Below the pieces are notes generated by a model, which worked only from the letters and a program-made list of their open reading frames with translations, ran no database searches and was not told the origin of the DNA. A stretch of DNA of 64,000 nt, taken from NCBI RefSeq assembly GCF_030818415.1, contig NZ_JAUTAE010000001.1, positions 312,501 to 376,500 of the forward strand, given 5' to 3'. The position numbers and the translations under genes are program-made. Source of the DNA: Sphingomonas sp. SORGH_AS_0950. Lineage in GTDB: Bacteria > Pseudomonadota > Alphaproteobacteria > Sphingomonadales > Sphingomonadaceae. Of the stretch, positions 8,510-17,216 are shown in pieces (position 1 is the first letter of the stretch; each line of letters begins with the position of its first letter).

Positions 8510-9858
8510 CCAGACTGCTTGCTGCGGATGTCGCGGACATGGAGGACATTGCCGGACAGGCGGTCGCCATCGCGCGGCGGATCGGGGCGGATCATGCCGT
8601 CGCCTCGGCGAGCGCCGGGGCGGGCGTGCGGGTGACGGCCCGCGCGGGGGCCACGGACACGGCACTGCGCGATGCGGGGCAGGGGCTCACCGTCACCGTC
8701 TATCGGGGGACGCGGGGCGGAACGGCAAGTACGGCGGCGCTGGACCGGCACGCGATCGCCGAGGCGGTGGACGAGGCCTATGCGATGGCGGCTTTGGTCG
8801 GCGAGGACCCCGACGCGCTGCCGCCTTTCCTGGCCGACATGGCCGTCGATACGCCGCTGCCGCCGCTCGATGCGCCGTCGGGGGTCGATATCGCCCGGCT
8901 GCGAACGATGGCGCTGGAGGGCGATGCGCTGATCCGCGCCGCGTCGGGGCCGGGCATGACGCTGGAAACCGTGTCGTCAGGTGTCTCGTCCAGCGAGGGC
9001 GTCCATGCGCTGGCGACGAGCGCGGGTTTCTGTCGCGGGCAGACATATTCCAACCATGGCCGGTGGCTGGTGGCGCTGGCCCGCGATGCGGACGGTGCGG
9101 TCAACGACAGTGCCGACAGCTCCGATCGACGCTTCGACCGGCTGATCCCGACCCAGCTATTGGCCGACCGCGCGGTAGCACGGGCGGCGGGCCAATTGGG
9201 AGCGCGCGCGGTGCCGGGGCAGAGGGCACCCGTGCTGTTCGAGCCGCGCGCCGCGATCGCGGTGATCGGCAGCCTGGTCAACGCTCTGTCCGGCAATCCG
9301 CAGCTACGCGGCGCGACCTTCTTGCCCGATGCGCTGGGCAAGGCCGCCGCAGCGCCCCATCTCGACATGTACGAGAACCCCTATGAGCCCTTCGGTCCGG
9401 CAAGCGGCGGCTTCGATCGCGAAGGGATTGCGGGTCGGTGCCGCACCATCATCCGGGCCGGAACGGTCGAGGGGCTGTTTCTCGGCACGCGGTCGGCGCG
9501 GCGGCTGGGCATGGCATCGACCGGCAATGCCGATGGCCCGTGGAACCTCGCACTGACCAGTCGGGCCGAGCGTGGATCGTTTGCGGACCTGTGCCGACGG
9601 ATGGGGCGGGGGCTGATCGTGCGCCGACTGAACGGGGGCGCGGCCGATCCCGTGACCGGCAACTGGACCTATGCCGTCGCGGGCGCGTGGGTGGAGGGCG
9701 GCTCGCCGGTCCACGCCGTCACCGACGTCACGGTCGGCGGCAATCTGCGCGATATGCTGACCGGCATCGTCGCGGTCGGTGACGATGTGGAGCGGCACGG
9801 TGCCTTTTCCACCGGATCCATCCTGATCGATGTCATGCAGATTGGAGGAGCGCCATGA
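8506..9858 (+). CDS. pmbA: TldE/PmbA-family metalloprotease subunit
   Basis: Non-catalytic partner of TldD in the TldD/TldE heterodimeric peptidase, which degrades unfolded or modified peptides and, in enterobacteria, matures microcin B17 and the CcdA antidote. The 450-residue product has the family fold from start to end (N-terminal AVASASAGAGVRVTARAGAT, middle GNADGPWNLAL, C-terminal WVEGGSPVHAVTDVTVGGNL) and, as expected for this subunit, no HEXXXH metal site. It overlaps the ABC transporter by ATGA at its 5' end and TldD by ATGA at its 3' end. Assignment is firm; the physiological substrate is unknown. Confidence 0.9.
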   Translation: MTRLLAADVADMEDIAGQAVAIARRIGADHAVASASAGAGVRVTARAGATDTALRDAGQGLTVTVYRGTRGGTASTAALDRHAIAEAVDEAYAMAALVGEDPDALPPFLADMAVDTPLPPLDAPSGVDIARLRTMALEGDALIRAASGPGMTLETVSSGVSSSEGVHALATSAGFCRGQTYSNHGRWLVALARDADGAVNDSADSSDRRFDRLIPTQLLADRAVARAAGQLGARAVPGQRAPVLFEPRAAIAVIGSLVNALSGNPQLRGATFLPDALGKAAAAPHLDMYENPYEPFGPASGGFDREGIAGRCRTIIRAGTVEGLFLGTRSARRLGMASTGNADGPWNLALTSRAERGSFADLCRRMGRGLIVRRLNGGAADPVTGNWTYAVAGAWVEGGSPVHAVTDVTVGGNLRDMLTGIVAVGDDVERHGAFSTGSILIDVMQIGGAP

Positions 9859-11300
9859 CCCCCGGCCCCGCGATAGATAGCGCCATGGCGCGCATTCTGG
9901 CGCCCGCCGGGTTGGACATGGGTGACCTGTCCCGAGCGTTGGGCCGGTTTGCGAGTGCGGGCACCGACCTTGCCGACCTGTTCTTCGAGACGAAACGCAC
10001 GCGGACCTTCTGGCTGGAGGACGGTCGCGTCGCGGGCGGATCGTACCAGATCGGACAGGGTGTTGGGGCGCGCGCGGCGCGGGGCGGCCAGGTTGCCTTT
10101 GCCCATTCGGCGGACATGGGGGCGGAGGCGCTCGCGACGCTGGCGGCGGCGGTGCGGGCGCTGGACGGGGGGGAGGGCGGTGAGGTCGCGGTGCCGATGA
10201 TCGGCACGCCGCAGGTTCATAATCTCTATCCGCCGATCACGCTGAACGCGCCGGGCAGTGCTGGCCCGTGGATCGCCTTGCTGGAGCGGATCGACATGGT
10301 CGCCCGCGCGGCGGACCCGCGAGTCTCCAGGGTGGATGCCTTTCTGCGGATCGTCGACCAGAGCATATTCGTCGCCGATCTCGACGGGCGCGTCGCGGGT
10401 GACGTTCGGCCGACGATGCAAGTGTTCGTCACCATCGTCGCGGAAAAAGAAGGTCGCCGCGCGCAGGGACAGGCAGGGCTGGGCGGACGTCACGGGGTCG
10501 AGGGTGTGGGCGACGCCCGGATCGACGGGCTCGTCGCACAGGCGGTGGAGATGGCGTGTATCAATCTCGATGCCCGGCCCGCGCCATCGGGCATGATGCC
10601 GGTCGTGCTCGGGCCCGGCTACCCCGGTGTCCTGTTCCACGAGGCGATCGGCCATGGTCTGGAGGGCGATCACCATCGCAAGAATCAGTCGGCCTTTACC
10701 GGGCGGATCGGCGAGCGGATCGCGGCGCCGGGCGTGACGGTAGTCGACGATGGCGGCCTGCCCGGCCTGATCGGCTCGCTTGGCGTCGATGACGAAGGCT
10801 CGGTGGCGATGCGCACGACGTTGATCGAGGATGGCGTGTTGACGGGGTTGATGCAGGATCGGCTCAACGCCGGGCTGATGAACGCTCGGCCGAGCGGAAA
10901 CGGGCGTCGGCAGTCTTATGCCCATCTGCCGATGCCGCGCATGACCAACACCTTCCTGCTCGCCGGGCGCCACGCGCCCGACGACGTGATCGCCTCTGTC
11001 AAGAACGGCATTTACGCCACCGCCTTTGGGGGAGGGCAGGTCGATATCGTCAGCGGCCGGTTCAACTTCACCACGACGCAGGCCTGGCTCATCGAGAATG
11101 GCCGGATCACCGCCCCGGTCGAGGGCGCGACGCTGATCGGGGTGGGGCATGAGGCCTTGAAGCAGATTTCGATGGTCGGCCACGACCTTGCGCTCGACGA
11201 TGGGGTCGCCAGTTGCAGCAAGGACGGCCAGCATCTCGACGTTGGTGTCGGCCAGCCGACGATCCGGATCGATGCGATGATGGTCGGCGGCGCGTCGTGA
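9855..11300 (+). CDS. tldD: TldD-family metalloprotease, catalytic subunit
   Basis: Catalytic half of the TldD/TldE peptidase. The metal-binding motif HEAIGHGLEGD lies at about residues 262-272 (HEXXXH), and the C-terminal ligand cysteine is present in SCSKDGQHLDVGVGQPT near residue 454. The 481-residue length matches the family. In the TldD/E complex a peptide is threaded into a closed chamber and cut at this metal centre. It is translationally coupled to the TldE gene and sits 43 bp before a thioredoxin gene. Its placement in an operon with outer- and inner-membrane transporters, not as a stand-alone housekeeping pair, suggests a dedicated imported substrate. Confidence 0.93.
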   Translation: MTPGPAIDSAMARILAPAGLDMGDLSRALGRFASAGTDLADLFFETKRTRTFWLEDGRVAGGSYQIGQGVGARAARGGQVAFAHSADMGAEALATLAAAVRALDGGEGGEVAVPMIGTPQVHNLYPPITLNAPGSAGPWIALLERIDMVARAADPRVSRVDAFLRIVDQSIFVADLDGRVAGDVRPTMQVFVTIVAEKEGRRAQGQAGLGGRHGVEGVGDARIDGLVAQAVEMACINLDARPAPSGMMPVVLGPGYPGVLFHEAIGHGLEGDHHRKNQSAFTGRIGERIAAPGVTVVDDGGLPGLIGSLGVDDEGSVAMRTTLIEDGVLTGLMQDRLNAGLMNARPSGNGRRQSYAHLPMPRMTNTFLLAGRHAPDDVIASVKNGIYATAFGGGQVDIVSGRFNFTTTQAWLIENGRITAPVEGATLIGVGHEALKQISMVGHDLALDDGVASCSKDGQHLDVGVGQPTIRIDAMMVGGAS

Positions 11301-11343
11301 TCATCGCGCCCTGCACCCAACCAGAAATTCCCAGGAAAGCGAG

Positions 11344-11700
11344 ATGCCTAACGTGACCACGATTCTTCCCGGCCATGAAAATCGTCCGGAAACGGCCGAC
11401 CCCGTCTCGAGTGATGCGCTGCAACTTTTGGTCTTCAGCGCGACCTGGTGCGGGCCGTGCAGGGCCATGGCGCCGGCAATCGACGATATCGCCCAGGATT
11501 ATGCCGGGGAGCTCATCGTGGTAAAGATCGATATCGAAACATCGCCGGACCTTGCGAAAGAATTCGACGTGCGCGGGGTGCCCACGGTGATCACGTGCCG
11601 CGGGCGCACGATCATCGACCGCCATGTCGGTGGCATGACACGGACACGGCTTGCGCTCATGATCGAGGACGCCTTGAAGCGCGGGGACGCTGCGGAATGA
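11344..11700 (+). CDS. Thioredoxin-like protein (CGPC active site)
   Basis: Small cytoplasmic disulfide reductase. The 118-residue product has the active site SATWCGPC at about residues 35-42 and the cis-proline loop RGVPTV near 80, with no signal peptide. AGGAAAG-like purines (AGGAAAGCGAG) precede ATG 11344. The last four bases overlap the next ORF (ATGA), so both are co-translated. Within this operon it could reduce disulfides in an imported peptide before TldD/E cleavage; that role is an inference. The general thioredoxin assignment is secure. Confidence 0.9.
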   Translation: MPNVTTILPGHENRPETADPVSSDALQLLVFSATWCGPCRAMAPAIDDIAQDYAGELIVVKIDIETSPDLAKEFDVRGVPTVITCRGRTIIDRHVGGMTRTRLALMIEDALKRGDAAE

Positions 11701-12305
11701 ACGGCACGACGACCGTGCCCGCGATGGAGACGCTCCGCCAGGCATTGGGGATGGAAGAGCCCGATCCCGTGACAGCCGGGGCCGATGATGCGACGCGGCT
11801 GGCCTGCTGGATGCTGAACGCCATCCGGCCATGGCCCGAGGCGGCACGGAACGTCATGCAGGCTTTGCTCATGGCGCATCGCGAAGGTCGGACCGGTTCC
11901 GCCGAATGGCGAAATCTGCGCGCCGCCGCCGTTGCGCTGAGCGATGACCGCGATGCCGAGGTTCGGGCGTTCGGGCATGTCGCGGAAGCCGCAGCCTGGC
12001 CCCTCGCGACCGCGCGGGCGGGGCTGGTCGAAATGATGCAAGCGATCTGCCAGCTCCGCGCCCAGCAGATGGCGAGGGCGACCGGGTGGACGGAGGAGGA
12101 CGAGCAGGCCGCCCATGTCATCCTGATGGAGATCGAAGCGGGCGACGGGAGGATGCAACCCCGGCGTGAGGACATCCCCGCTCTTTTCATGGCCGCAAAC
12201 CCCGGTCTGGAGAAAAGATTCTGCGTGAACCTGACGGCCGCGAACGCCGCCTTTAGCGCTTTTAAAGCGGAGGTCGCGGCTTGGATCGCGGGCGCAACCC
12301 GGTAA
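11697..12305 (+). CDS. Conserved-looking helical protein of unknown function
   Basis: I do not recognise this 202-residue protein. It has no signal peptide or membrane segment, is rich in Ala, Glu and Arg, and appears almost entirely alpha-helical, with aligned stretches such as CWMLNAIRPWPEAARNVMQA, WRNLRAAAVALSDDRDAEV and EDEQAAHVILMEIEAGDG. The start ATG 11697 overlaps the thioredoxin stop, which is the main evidence that the frame is real. It closes the LysR-TBDR-SbmA-TldE-TldD-Trx unit and is probably a cytoplasmic accessory or substrate-binding factor of that system. Confidence 0.7.
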   Translation: MNGTTTVPAMETLRQALGMEEPDPVTAGADDATRLACWMLNAIRPWPEAARNVMQALLMAHREGRTGSAEWRNLRAAAVALSDDRDAEVRAFGHVAEAAAWPLATARAGLVEMMQAICQLRAQQMARATGWTEEDEQAAHVILMEIEAGDGRMQPRREDIPALFMAANPGLEKRFCVNLTAANAAFSAFKAEVAAWIAGATR

Positions 12306-12408
12306 CGGATTGGCAGCGCAGTTAGGACAGCAAGCGCCCGGTGTGGTAGACCGGGTGTGCCCAAAAGATAGCATCGAGCCTTCGTCTCAAGGCGGATTCC
12401 GTTCGGCC

Positions 12409-12490
12409 AAAACGGGCTCCATGCCGCTTCTGACGTTTGCCATAGTACCACATGAACGCAAAAGGGCTTTTACCCAGCTAAAACGGGCTC
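12409..12490 (+). repeat. Pair of direct repeats AAAACGGGCTC upstream of the GH92 gene
   Basis: The 11-base sequence AAAACGGGCTC occurs at 12409-12419 and again at 12480-12490, 71 bases apart, and each copy is followed by a related ATGCCG or ATAGCCG. They lie in the 275-bp gap between the helical protein and the GH92 gene and may be paired regulator sites. The gap otherwise holds no coding sequence I can support. Confidence 0.3.
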
Positions 12491-12580
12491 ATAGCCGATC
12501 GGCAGGTCATAGCGGCGTCAAAAAAGGCGCATAGGGAATGGCCCTTTCGCTCGGCGGAGCGACGAACGGGGAAGCAAGGA

Positions 12581-14605
12581 ATGAAATTCATCATTGCGGC
12601 TGGGCTGGTCATGATCGCGACGCCCGCATTCGGGCGCGATGCTCCTGCCGATCTGGTCGATCCGTTCGTTGGGACGCTGGCCGATTTCGGGCAGTTGACG
12701 CCCGCTGCGGTGGCGCCATTCGGTATGGTGCAGCTGGGGCCTGATACCGATCCCGCCAACCATGCGGGCTATGATTTTGCGGCGGATCGGCTGCACGGCT
12801 TTTCGTTGACACGCGGCGTCGGGGTGGGTTGTGGTGGCGGGGGTGGAGACCTGCTGGTATCGTTACGGCCCGCAGGGACAAGCGGCCCGGCGGTCATCGA
12901 CAAGCGCAGCGAGCGCGCGAGTGCCGGCTTCTATCAGGTCGCGTCCGACGATGGTGTCACGGTACAGGCCACCGCGACCCGGGGGGCGGGGCTGCTGCGC
13001 TTTCGGGTGAACCGGCCGGGACGGGTCGTGCTGCGGATCGATGCGGGGCACAGCTATGCCAAGCGGGCCTCGGCCGCATGGCGAACGGCGGACAGCGACG
13101 ATCTGCGCGCCGAGATGGTCGCGGGGACGGTGTGCGACAAAGGGCTCTATCGTCTCTTTTCGTCCAGCCAGGTGACATTGAACGGTCGCCCGCTTCACCG
13201 CACGCTGACCGTGAAGGAGGGCCTTGCGACCCTGGACCTCGATGTGCGGCGCGGCGACGTCGTGGAACTGGCGACGGGCCTGTCGAGCGTCGACGTCGAT
13301 GGCGCCGCGCTAGTCCGCAAGCGGGAGCTGGGAAATCGCCGGTTCGACGCGGTCGCCGCCGAAACGCGAGCGGCCTGGAACAATGTGCTCGGCCGGGTAA
13401 GGCCGGAAGGGTCTCGTGCCGAACGCGCGCTGTTCTACACCTCGCTGTTCCGGGTCTTCCAGACCCCGGTCGCGATCGACGATCCCGATCGTCGCCATCG
13501 CGAGAATGACGGCACGATTGCCCGGTCGGCCGCAGGCCAGACCCGCTATGCGAGCTGGTCTCTATGGGACAATTACCGGACCCAGCTACCCCTGCTTGCG
13601 CTGCTGCAACCCGAACGCAGCCAGGATATCGCCCGCTCGCTCGCCGATCTCTATAGGCGCGGCAAGGCGCAATGGGCGACGATGAACGAGCCGTTCCTGA
13701 CGGTTCGCACCGAACATGCCGGGATCGCGCTGCTCGACATGCGGCGCAAAGGCATCGCCGGGTTCGACGCCAGGGCGGCCCTTGCGGGCATGGTGGCGGA
13801 CAGCGCCACGCTCCAGCGCGAAACCCCCGACCAGCAGATCGAGGCCGCCTATGACGACTGGGCGACCGCGCAGCTGGCGCAGGATCTGGGGGACGGGGCG
13901 ACGGCGCGCCGTTTCTCCGCGCAGGCCTATGGCTATCGCCCGATGTGGCGTTCGGTCTTTCAGACGCCGGGCGCGGACGGCGATATCGTCAAGGCGAGGG
14001 GGCTGTATCAGGGGACGTTGTGGCAATATCGCTGGGCGCCGGTCTTCGATCTCGACTGGATGGTGGCGACGGTCGGCCCGTCCGAGTGGCTGGCGCAGTT
14101 GCACCGCTTTTTCGACGCGGGCCTGTTCAACATGACCAATGAGCCGGACATCCAGGTCCCCTGGCTGTTCGCGGCGGCGGGGCAGCCCCAGGCGACCGCC
14201 GATCTCGTCCGCAAGATCCTGACGCAGCCGATGGCGCATCCCTATACCAATGCGGGCAAGCTGCCGCAGCCCTTTGTCGGCCACAGCTTTGCGCTGGCAC
14301 CGCAGGGATTTGCCGACGGGATGGACGACGATGCCGGGGCGATGACCGCCTGGTATGTCTTCGCCTCGCTGGGGCTGTATCCGCTGGTGCCGGGTGAGCC
14401 CTGGTATGTGGTTACGGTGCCGGCATTTGCGCGCACGAGCATCGATCTGGGGCAGGGGCGACGGATGACAGTGCGGCGGATCGGCCCCCGCGATGGCGTG
14501 GTCGTCCGCGCGGACTGGAACGGACGGACGCTGGCAGACTGGCGGGTCGGGCATCATGCGTTGCTGGAAGGGGGCATTTTGACCGTCACGACGCGGCCGC
14601 GTTGA
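12581..14605 (+). CDS. Glycoside hydrolase family 92 alpha-mannosidase
   Basis: Exported exo-alpha-mannosidase of the calcium-dependent GH92 family, expected in the periplasm or outer membrane, trimming alpha-mannosides such as N-glycan or mannan side chains. The 674-residue product begins with a signal peptide (MKFIIAAGLVMIATPAFG), followed by the N-terminal beta-sandwich (VDPFVGTLADFGQLTPAAVA, FGMVQLGPDT, HGFSLTRGVGVGCGGGGGDL) and the (alpha/alpha)6 domain with the family landmarks NEPDIQVPWLF near residue 525 and DDDAGAMTAWYVFASLGLYP near 585. SD-like AAGGA precedes ATG 12581. The TBDR 91 bp downstream probably imports the released glycans. Confidence 0.92.
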   Translation: MKFIIAAGLVMIATPAFGRDAPADLVDPFVGTLADFGQLTPAAVAPFGMVQLGPDTDPANHAGYDFAADRLHGFSLTRGVGVGCGGGGGDLLVSLRPAGTSGPAVIDKRSERASAGFYQVASDDGVTVQATATRGAGLLRFRVNRPGRVVLRIDAGHSYAKRASAAWRTADSDDLRAEMVAGTVCDKGLYRLFSSSQVTLNGRPLHRTLTVKEGLATLDLDVRRGDVVELATGLSSVDVDGAALVRKRELGNRRFDAVAAETRAAWNNVLGRVRPEGSRAERALFYTSLFRVFQTPVAIDDPDRRHRENDGTIARSAAGQTRYASWSLWDNYRTQLPLLALLQPERSQDIARSLADLYRRGKAQWATMNEPFLTVRTEHAGIALLDMRRKGIAGFDARAALAGMVADSATLQRETPDQQIEAAYDDWATAQLAQDLGDGATARRFSAQAYGYRPMWRSVFQTPGADGDIVKARGLYQGTLWQYRWAPVFDLDWMVATVGPSEWLAQLHRFFDAGLFNMTNEPDIQVPWLFAAAGQPQATADLVRKILTQPMAHPYTNAGKLPQPFVGHSFALAPQGFADGMDDDAGAMTAWYVFASLGLYPLVPGEPWYVVTVPAFARTSIDLGQGRRMTVRRIGPRDGVVVRADWNGRTLADWRVGHHALLEGGILTVTTRPR

Positions 14606-14696
14606 TCCAGGTTGATGCATTTCCCTCAAAAGCTTCACAAATCTGTCGCGAACAACGGGCATCGGAGCCGCCAATTCATCCGAAACGGGGGAAATC

Positions 14697-17216
14697 ATGA
14701 CCTTTGCCAAAGCCGCGCTGCTGCGCGCGACCGCCCTGAGCGCGGCCCTTCTCCTCACCCCGCAACTGGCGAGTGCGCAGACGGCCAATGAGACGGCGAC
14801 GACCGATGCCGCGCAGGCGGACATGGCGGCGCAGTCGGCGACCGGCGAAGAGGTGATCGTCACGGGTTCGGCCCGGCGGCAGCGGCGCTTCGACGTGTCC
14901 TATGCGGTCAACTCGCTGGGGCAGGACGATGTGAAGCGGCTTGCCCCGCTGAACTTCGCCGATCTGCTCGGCAAGCTGCCCGGTATTCAGGTCGAGGCGA
15001 CGGGCGGCGAGGTGCAGAACGTCACGCGCATTCGCGGCATTCCGACCGATGACGGCTATGCCGTGTTCCAGCAGGACGGCCTGCCGCTATTCCACGACAT
15101 CAACGGCAATTTCTTCCGCGGCGACAGCCTCAACCGCTATGACTTGATGACCGAGCGGGTCGAGGTGGTTCGCGGCGGCCCGGCGCCGATCTTCGCCAGC
15201 CAGGCGGCGGCGATCGTCAACTCGATCACGGCGACCGGCACCGACACGACGCGCGGCAAGGTCCAGGTGACGGTGGGCACCACCGACCTGTATCGCCTGG
15301 ACGCGATGCAGGCCGGGCCGCTGGGCGAACGGACCTATTATGCGATCGGCGGCTATCTGCGGCAGGATGGGGGGCAGCGCGACAATGGCTTCCCCAATGA
15401 TCGCGGCGGCCAGATCCGCGCCAATATCAAGCGCGACCTCGACAACGGCACGCTCAAGATCAGCGTCAACTATCTGAACGACCATAACAGCTTCTATCTG
15501 CCGATCCCGATCGCCGATCCGCGCAATCCGTCGGTGTCGCTCAATCCCTATATCGATTTCTTCCACGGCACGCTGAACTCGCCCGCCTTTCGCGGGGTGA
15601 CGCTGAAGTACCGCGACTCTGCCGGGGTCGTGCGTAGCGAGACGCGGGATCTGGCCGATGGCCGTCATATGGAATATGGCAATATCGGCCTGCAATATGA
15701 CGCCGAATTCGGCGGCTGGCAGTTCTCGGCCAAGACCGGCTACACCCAGGGCAAGCTGCGCTTCGACGCGCTCTATTCGACCTCCAACCCGGTCGACGCC
15801 AACAGCTTTGCCAATGGTTTCCAAAGTGCGGCGACCGCCGCGTTCGGGTCCGTCGCGCGGCTGGGCTATGCGCTGTCGGGGACCAATGGCGCGACGGCCT
15901 ATGACCCTTATGCCGCGTCGGGCCTGGTCGTGCAGGGCCAGTATCGCGGCGTCGACTCGAGCTTCTATTCGGGGCAGGGCGATGTCAGCGTCACGCGCAA
16001 GTTCGAGACGGGTTTCGGCACGCATGACGTGCGGCTGGGCGGCTATGCCTCGGCCTATGGGCTGACCAACAAGGCGGTCTATCAGGATTATCTGATGGAG
16101 GTGCGCGGCCAGCCCCGGACGCTGGACCTCGTCGCCTATTCGGCGAGCGGGGCCGTGCTGGGCTCGGCGACCGACAAGGGCGTACTGCGCTACGGCACGA
16201 CGCTGAACCAGGGCGATGTCGATTCCACTGTCTATGCGCTCTATGCCAACGACACCTGGGAAGTGACGCCGGGCCTGCGCATCGATGGCGGCATTCGCCA
16301 TGAATGGTACAATATCAGTGGCTATGGCCTGACATCGACCTCGGTCAATCTGGGCGATCCCGCCACGCTCGCCGACAACAGCGTCCGCAGCTTCGATGGC
16401 GGGCGCCAGACACGCAAGGACAGCCCGGTCGCGACCAACTGGACGATCGGCATCAATTACGACGTCAGCACCCATTTCGGCGGCTATGTGCGTGCCTCGC
16501 ATCTGGAGGTGCCGCCGCAGTCCGCCAGCTATTACAATATCAACCCCGTGCTGGTGAAGACGCAGGCCGACCAATATGAGGCTGGGCTGAAGGCATCCTT
16601 CGGACGCAACTACCTCTATATGACGGGCTTCTATACGAAGTTCGATCCGTTCAACGCCTCGTTCGTGGCGTTCAATCCCACGACCGGCCGCAACGACCAG
16701 TCGGTACCCTTTATCGGCCAGGCCGAGGTCAAGGGCGTCGAGGTCGACGGCACGCTGGCCCCGGCGCCTTGGTTCTTCGTCTCCGGATCGTTCACCTATC
16801 AGGAGCCCAAGTACAAGAATCTGCAGAACAGCTCGGGCGCCGACCCTTCGGCCGTCAACGGCAAGCAGATCATCCGCGAGCCCAAGGTGTTCGGCAATAT
16901 CCGTCCGACCTTCGCCTTTGACGCAGGCGGCGATCAGGTGGAGGTCTATGGCCGTTACGAGTTCGTCGGACGTCGTTATGTCGACCTGTTCAACAATACC
17001 GGCCTGCCCGCCTATAACACCTTCGGGCTCGGCGCGACGCTGACCCATGGCGGGTTCCAGTTCCAGGTCGTCGGGGACAATATCTTCAACAACAAGGGGC
17101 TGACCGAGGGCAATCCCCGCACCGACCAGCTCGACGGACAGACTTCGCGCGATGCGATCTATGGCCGCCCGATCTTCGGGCGTAGCGTCCGCTTCGTCGT
17201 CAGCAAGGCCTGGTGA
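14697..17216 (+). CDS. TonB-dependent receptor linked to the GH92 gene
   Basis: Outer-membrane receptor of 839 residues: signal peptide ending near LASAQ, a TonB-box-like region EEVIVTGSARRQRR, a plug (about 75-200: LNFADLLGKLPGIQVE, NVTRIRGIPTDDGYAVFQ, VEVVRGGPAPIFASQ) and a beta barrel ending RFVVSKAW. GGGGGAAATC precedes ATG 14697. It lies between GH92 and a DUF218 protein in the same direction, with the latter overlapping by GTGA, so a glycan or glyco-conjugate substrate is likely. The plug line GGPAPIFASQAAAIVNSIT departs from the GGxVNxxTK form seen in siderophore receptors, as in many carbohydrate TBDRs. Confidence 0.9.
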   Translation: MTFAKAALLRATALSAALLLTPQLASAQTANETATTDAAQADMAAQSATGEEVIVTGSARRQRRFDVSYAVNSLGQDDVKRLAPLNFADLLGKLPGIQVEATGGEVQNVTRIRGIPTDDGYAVFQQDGLPLFHDINGNFFRGDSLNRYDLMTERVEVVRGGPAPIFASQAAAIVNSITATGTDTTRGKVQVTVGTTDLYRLDAMQAGPLGERTYYAIGGYLRQDGGQRDNGFPNDRGGQIRANIKRDLDNGTLKISVNYLNDHNSFYLPIPIADPRNPSVSLNPYIDFFHGTLNSPAFRGVTLKYRDSAGVVRSETRDLADGRHMEYGNIGLQYDAEFGGWQFSAKTGYTQGKLRFDALYSTSNPVDANSFANGFQSAATAAFGSVARLGYALSGTNGATAYDPYAASGLVVQGQYRGVDSSFYSGQGDVSVTRKFETGFGTHDVRLGGYASAYGLTNKAVYQDYLMEVRGQPRTLDLVAYSASGAVLGSATDKGVLRYGTTLNQGDVDSTVYALYANDTWEVTPGLRIDGGIRHEWYNISGYGLTSTSVNLGDPATLADNSVRSFDGGRQTRKDSPVATNWTIGINYDVSTHFGGYVRASHLEVPPQSASYYNINPVLVKTQADQYEAGLKASFGRNYLYMTGFYTKFDPFNASFVAFNPTTGRNDQSVPFIGQAEVKGVEVDGTLAPAPWFFVSGSFTYQEPKYKNLQNSSGADPSAVNGKQIIREPKVFGNIRPTFAFDAGGDQVEVYGRYEFVGRRYVDLFNNTGLPAYNTFGLGATLTHGGFQFQVVGDNIFNNKGLTEGNPRTDQLDGQTSRDAIYGRPIFGRSVRFVVSKAW

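Noticed and set aside
9669..11234. 521-codon minus-strand frame opposite tldD
   Set aside because: Antisense to the HEXXXH-containing gene; composition typical of a GC shadow.
3145..12305. A ribosomally made peptide biosynthesis cluster
   Set aside because: TldD/E could suggest maturation, but there is no precursor gene, modification enzyme or export-type protein; the TBDR points to uptake.
12310..12534. Possible 74-residue peptide (a precursor or substrate for the TldD/E system)
   Set aside because: TTG start without a ribosome site, no leader/core pattern, and the frame contains the direct repeats. I could not support it as a gene.
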